Assembly: GCA_014894735.1 (NCBI GenBank)
Contig: JADBKX010000057.1
Location: 1-17,432, forward strand
DNA length: 17,432 bases
Source of the DNA: Candidatus Sediminicultor sextus
Lineage (GTDB): Bacteria; Atribacterota; Phoenicimicrobiia; Phoenicimicrobiales; Phoenicimicrobiaceae
Direction of reading: 5' to 3'
Positions 14,627 through 17,432 of the stretch are shown here, one piece after another (position 1 is the stretch's first letter; every line of letters starts with the position of its first letter). Both the position numbers and the translations under genes were made by a program. The notes beneath the pieces are model-generated. The model was not told the DNA's origin. It saw nothing but the letters and a program-made list of their open reading frames with translations, and did no database searches.

Positions 14627-15442
14627 CTATTTAATTGCCATCGGATAGAAAAGCGTTCCTCCTCCTATTTTGTATTCTCCGATTATTTTTTGTCCTTCTA
14701 CAGAAGTAACCCAAGCTATTAGTTGCATTGCTTCCATATATTTAACATGAGAATAAAGTGCTGGATTAACTGCGATTATTCTATAAGGACTAAAGAGTAG
14801 AGGATCTCTTTCATAAAGGACATCTAACTCTATCTTATCTTTATAGGCCAAAAAGGTTCCTCTATCACAAAGAACATAGGCTTGTTTTTCATTGGCAATT
14901 TGTAACGTTGCACCCATCCCTTGACCTGCTTCCATATACCACTTCTCTGGTTTAATACCTGCAATTTGCCATATAATTTTTTCTTTTACATCAGTTCCGG
15001 AAGCATCTCCTCGAGATACAAAAAAAGCTTGTTGGTAAGCTATATTGCTAAAAGCAGACACTACATTTTTCATGCCTTTAATTTTTGCCGGATCATTAGA
15101 TGGTCCAAGAACAATAAAATCGTTATACATTACATCTCGGCGATTTACTCCATATCCATCCTGAACAAATTTATCTTCCGCGTCCGGATCATGTGTAAGT
15201 ATTATATCTACATCTCCATTTACCCCCAACTTAATAGCTGCCCCTGTCCCTACAGCAATAACATCTACTTTGATATTATATAATTTCTCAAAAGGCGGGA
15301 GTAAAACATCTAACAACCCAGAATCTAATGTACTGGTAGTAGTAGCTAACTTTAAGTGTACTGGTTCAGCATGAACCATACCAATTAATAATAAACTAAT
15401 ACTTAATATAAATATCACTCGAAAAATAATGTTCTTTTTCAT
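14627..15442 (-). CDS. tupA: tungstate ABC transporter substrate-binding protein
   Basis: This extracytoplasmic protein captures tungstate for TupBC. I prefer the ATG at 15442 (271 residues): it follows AAAGGA, if somewhat distantly, and opens directly into a signal peptide, MKKNIIFRVIF then ILSISLLLIGMVHA, with cleavage likely after AHA-like VHA. An upstream in-frame ATG at 15469 has no ribosome-binding site. The mature protein begins LKLATTTSTLDSGLLD, which carries the TTTS oxyanion motif of TupA. VGTGAAIKLG, DIILTHDPDAE, YNDFIVLGPSNDP and VSRGDASGTD follow, all characteristic of TupA rather than ModA. No lipobox cysteine is seen. It is the first gene after the riboswitch-terminator leader. 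Confidence 0.94.
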   Translation of the reverse strand: MKKNIIFRVIFILSISLLLIGMVHAEPVHLKLATTTSTLDSGLLDVLLPPFEKLYNIKVDVIAVGTGAAIKLGVNGDVDIILTHDPDAEDKFVQDGYGVNRRDVMYNDFIVLGPSNDPAKIKGMKNVVSAFSNIAYQQAFFVSRGDASGTDVKEKIIWQIAGIKPEKWYMEAGQGMGATLQIANEKQAYVLCDRGTFLAYKDKIELDVLYERDPLLFSPYRIIAVNPALYSHVKYMEAMQLIAWVTSVEGQKIIGEYKIGGGTLFYPMAIK

Positions 15443-15500
15443 TTTACTAATATATTCCTTTCTCTTCATTTTATTTTTTAATTTTAATTAGATACTAAAC

Positions 15501-15532
15501 AAAAAAACCAACACTGTGTCCGGTGTTGGTTT
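15501..15532 (-). terminator. intrinsic terminator between riboswitch and tupA
   Basis: On the minus strand a 10-bp stem (15523-15532 with 15505-15514) has the core AACCAACAC/GTGTTGGTT and the loop CGGACACA. It runs into seven T (15507-15501). It lies upstream of tupA and downstream of the aptamer, so it can only act as an attenuator of the tup-moe-moa transcript. Confidence 0.9.
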
Positions 15533-15548
15533 GCAAGTTTAACTCATC

Positions 15549-15654
15549 ATATCAAGCCTCCTTTCCAAACACGGGAGGAATAAGAGTTTCCTCTCATTCC
15601 TTATCGGCTAATCCACCATCGTTTTCACCTTAGGTGTGATAGCTCGGAGAATAT
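15549..15654 (-). ncRNA. candidate Moco/Tuco-family riboswitch aptamer
   Basis: This structured leader lies between a promoter and an attenuator ahead of tungstate uptake and molybdopterin genes. On the minus strand: a closing helix CGAGC/GCUUG; an arm CUAUC(A)CACC/GGUGGAU(U)AG with the loop UAAGGUGAAAACGAU; a second arm GAAUGAGAG/CUCUUAUUC capped by a GAAA tetraloop; and CCUCC/GGAGG enclosing CGUGUUUGGAAA. Purine-rich junctions and GNRA capping mark an aptamer. Position and general architecture match the Moco RNA class known to precede moa and Mo/W transporter genes, whose variants with a reduced arm were proposed to sense the tungsten cofactor. Class identity is from recollection and context, not an alignment. 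The P4-type loop can pair with the terminator 5' arm (bulged 7-bp match of 15565-15572 with CCAACAC), a plausible antiterminator. Confidence 0.75.
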
Positions 15655-15697
15655 TTTTTTATAAAAGAACAATCAGCAATAAGAAATATCTTTGCAT

Positions 15698-15726
15698 ATT
15701 ATAATATTTTTTCTTTATTTAAGCAA
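15698..15726 (-). promoter_or_regulatory. sigma70-type promoter of the tungstate/Moco operon
   Basis: On the minus strand TTGCTT (15721-15726) and an exact TATAAT (15698-15703) are 17 bp apart. The predicted start is near 15691, about 40 nt before the aptamer. The rest of the gap up to fpg at 15810 holds TATCGTATCTCGTTAAGAAA at 15741-15760, a relative of the GTATCGA repeat. Confidence 0.75.
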
Positions 15727-15740
15727 GAATAATTTTCATC

Positions 15741-15760
15741 TATCGTATCTCGTTAAGAAA
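15741..15760. repeat. degenerate GTATCGA-family repeat
   Basis: CGTATCT/CGTTAAG are in 7-bp phase. CGTTAAGAAA at 15751-15760 is identical to 5369-5378, where it follows the GTATCGA heptamers. Confidence 0.5.
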
Positions 15761-15809
15761 GAGAAAGAAATGGCTTAGATTTCTAATAATCAAATTAACC
15801 ATTAGTTTT

Positions 15810-16655
15810 TCATAATTTTTGACATTGGGGGCAGATGAATGAGCTTCTACCTTCTATCCTTATAACTTCTATCGAATGCCCACACTTTAGGCAAGATTCT
15901 CCTTTTCGGGCATAAATCTGTAACTTTTTTGCAAATTTTCCTTTTTCGCCATCCGTATCTCGGTAGGCATCATCAGCTACCGTACTCCCCCGAAGCTTAA
16001 CTGCTTCAACCAATACCAGTTTAATCTGCTGATACAAATTCCTAACTTCTTTTTTATTAAGAGAAGAAATTATCCGTAAAGGGTGGATATTCGATCTATA
16101 CAGCACTTCATTGGCATAAATATTCCCTAATCCAGTAATAAAATCCTGTTTCATTAAAAAAGATTTTATTTTACAGTTTTTCTTTTTATTTAATACCTGA
16201 ATAAAAATTTCTTCTGTGAAATAACCCTCTAAAGGTTCAACCCCTAATTTAGCTATACTTTCTACTTCGTCAATGTTGGAAACTAAAAATATTTTTCCGA
16301 ATTTTCTAACATCATTAAAAACTAATTGGGTATTATCTGTAAATGTAAAAATAAGATGATTATGCTTGGAGTTAATCTCTTTCTCTTTAATTTTATTGTC
16401 ATAAGGATAGATTAACAGTCCGGTCATCCCCAGATGAACGACTAATTTGTCTTCTGAGTCTAAATAAATAATAATATATTTTCCCCGGCGATCTATCTCC
16501 TTAATCTTCTTGTCCTTTATTCTAGTAATAAATTCTTCTAAAGAGGGTTTTTTTATTATTTTACTAATATTTACTATTATATCTTTTATTTGTTTATCTT
16601 TAATTTTTTCCTGAAGGCCTATTCTGATAGTCTCTACTTCGGGTAATTCCGGCAT
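15810..16655 (-). CDS. mutM: formamidopyrimidine-DNA glycosylase (Fpg/MutM)
   Basis: It excises 8-oxoguanine and formamidopyrimidines and nicks the abasic site. I place the start at the ATG at 16653-16655 because the catalytic residue must be Pro after the cleaved Met (MPELPEVET). This ATG also has GAGGTGAT just upstream. A longer frame from a TTG at 16691 would only translate spacer repeats. The 281 residues show Pro2 and Glu3, the catalytic RRGKYI lysine near residue 57, HLGMTG near 73-78, KQDFITGLGNIYANE near 165-179, and a C-terminal zinc finger CxxC...CxxC (CLKCG, CPQC). The gene follows the HAD gene and its gap is filled by ATTGGTCA-type repeats. Retaining it in an apparent anaerobe is not unusual. 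Confidence 0.96.
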   Translation of the reverse strand: MPELPEVETIRIGLQEKIKDKQIKDIIVNISKIIKKPSLEEFITRIKDKKIKEIDRRGKYIIIYLDSEDKLVVHLGMTGLLIYPYDNKIKEKEINSKHNHLIFTFTDNTQLVFNDVRKFGKIFLVSNIDEVESIAKLGVEPLEGYFTEEIFIQVLNKKKNCKIKSFLMKQDFITGLGNIYANEVLYRSNIHPLRIISSLNKKEVRNLYQQIKLVLVEAVKLRGSTVADDAYRDTDGEKGKFAKKLQIYARKGESCLKCGHSIEVIRIEGRSSFICPQCQKL

Positions 16656-16674
16656 TGTTATCACCTCGTAACAT

Positions 16675-16714
16675 ATTGACCAATTGACCAATTCTCCAAT
16701 TCACCAATTACTAA
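16675..16714. repeat. octamer-phased ATTGACCA-type tandem repeat
   Basis: Five units in 8-bp phase fill most of the HAD-fpg gap: ATTGACCA twice, then ATTCTCCA, ATTCACCA and ATTACTAA. The word TTCTCCAAT (16692-16700) recurs at 17364-17372 and 17380-17388, and inverted at 2478-2486. A GTGATTAGT-like tail follows on the minus strand. Confidence 0.88.
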
Positions 16715-17371
16715 TCACTGATTAATGCCCTCTATTATTTTTTTTACTTCTCCTAAATTGTGTATAATAAATTTTCCCTTTTTTGTATTACTGCGGTCTA
16801 AATAAATAGCATTCATTCCCGCTTTCTGGGCAGATAGATAATCAAATTCCCAATGATCGCCTATATGTAATATTTGTTCAGGGCATACATTTAAGGTTTT
16901 GGATATTTTTGAATATATCTCAGAATTTTTCAATTCTTTAAAATCGGATAAAGCAGAAAAGCTGAATTTAAAATATTTTTTCAGCTTTTTCATTTTGGGT
17001 ACTAAAAATTCACGAGGCATTGCAGTAATAACAATCAGGATAAAATTCTTCTTTAACTCTTCTAAAAGAGGAATTACTTCGGGAAATATCTTAACTTGAG
17101 ATTCATATTTTTCCAATATTTTTTTAGGGGATACTTTTAATCCAAAATAGGCAATCCAATAATTAATATCATACCAATTTAAATTATACTCACCGAGTTT
17201 GGTATATTCCTCAGATACATATTTTACACTTTTTTCGAAATTAATCTTCTTTTTTTTAGCTATTAGTTCGGGTATTTCTTTAAACCATATCAAGTCATTA
17301 TATTCTGAATCTACCAGTGTGCCATCTACATCAAATGAAATAACTTTAAGAGTATTTTTTAAATTCTCCAA
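16715..17371 (-). CDS. HAD superfamily hydrolase (phosphoglycolate phosphatase-like)
   Basis: This 218-residue phosphatase has motif I FDVDGTLVDS (residues 14-23) with the nucleophile and acid Asp pair. A helical cap follows at about 24-90, then motif II VITAMPRE near 114-121 and motif IV HIGDHWEFDYLSAQKAGM near 171-188. The lysine of motif III is probably in FKELKNSEIYSK (about 144-155). The substrate cannot be read from the sequence. The likely start is TTG at 17369-17371, since no ATG is available before motif I, with GGAG about ten bases upstream. Both this GGAG and the TTG fall inside copies of the ATTGGAGAA spacer repeat. It is probably co-transcribed with fpg. Confidence 0.85.
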   Translation of the reverse strand: MENLKNTLKVISFDVDGTLVDSEYNDLIWFKEIPELIAKKKKINFEKSVKYVSEEYTKLGEYNLNWYDINYWIAYFGLKVSPKKILEKYESQVKIFPEVIPLLEELKKNFILIVITAMPREFLVPKMKKLKKYFKFSFSALSDFKELKNSEIYSKISKTLNVCPEQILHIGDHWEFDYLSAQKAGMNAIYLDRSNTKKGKFIIHNLGEVKKIIEGINQ

Positions 17372-17403
17372 TAAATTAATTCTCCAATTAATTAGTCGTT
17401 AGT
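17364..17403. repeat. ATTGGAGAA and ACTAACGACTA words at the start of the HAD gene
   Basis: On the minus strand ACTAACGACTA (17393-17403) is followed by two copies of ATTGGAGAA (17380-17388 and 17364-17372). The upstream copy supplies a GGAG ribosome-binding site and the downstream copy supplies the TTG start codon. The last 29 bases to the window edge show nothing further. Confidence 0.75.
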
Positions 17404-17432
17404 TTTAAATACAAGTTACCCTAGGTTTTTAA

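Noticed and set aside
15443..15469. Upstream ATG of tupA at 15469
   Set aside because: No ribosome-binding site is seen before it. The internal ATG at 15442 has AAAGGA upstream and opens directly into the signal peptide. It is not excluded.
16656..16691. Longer Fpg reading frame starting at TTG 16691
   Set aside because: The 12 extra residues are encoded by spacer repeats. The enzyme needs Pro directly after the start Met, and a good ribosome-binding site precedes 16655.

Overview
The window is a compact, AT-rich bacterial segment in which all 19 protein genes lie on the minus strand. Genes overlap or sit a few bases apart and sometimes start with TTG or GTG. The gene set suggests a strict anaerobe: tungstate uptake, molybdopterin synthesis, a single-cluster [4Fe-4S] ferredoxin and an Rrf2 iron-sulfur regulator. 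I cannot name the phylum from sequence alone. An uncultured deep-branching anaerobe (for example Atribacterota-like, Aerophobota-like or clostridial) would fit.

Read 5' to 3' on the minus strand, from high to low coordinates, there are five units. (1) 17371-15810: a HAD phosphatase and formamidopyrimidine-DNA glycosylase (fpg). (2) 15726-5985: a strong promoter, a structured leader that looks like a Moco/Tuco-family riboswitch, and an intrinsic terminator. These precede a ten-gene run: tupA, tupB, tupC, moeA, a moeA fused to a periplasmic-binding-like domain, moaA, moaC, a MOSC gene, a mogA/moaB-type gene and rnz. (3) 5947-5487: a ferredoxin gene with a candidate promoter and a bidirectional terminator. 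(4) 5335-2629: a full-consensus sigma70-type promoter, an Rrf2 regulator, a ThiI-like PP-loop tRNA thiolase with three cysteines, and mnmA. (5) 2387 to the left edge: a promoter with a tandem TGTATACA operator, a small HTH regulator, a protein of the family annotated as quinate 5-dehydrogenase, and an alpha-oxoamine synthase (kbl/bioF type) cut by the window edge.

The central unit imports tungstate (TupABC), builds the pterin (MoaA, MoaC), inserts the metal (two MoeA types, a MogA-type protein) and probably controls itself through the leader RNA. moaD, moaE, moeB and mobA are absent from the window. The tRNA unit joins an Fe-S-type regulator to two 2-thiolation or 4-thiolation enzymes without an adjacent cysteine desulfurase.

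The least ordinary signal lies in the spacers. Nearly every longer intergenic gap carries short words in 7- or 8-bp phase (GTGATGA, GTATCGA, ACTAACGACTA, ATTGGAGA, ATTGGTCA). The same words recur kilobases apart in both orientations. In one case they form the likely ribosome-binding site and start codon of a gene. They resemble in style the heptameric short tandem repeats (STRR) of cyanobacteria and are not CRISPR.
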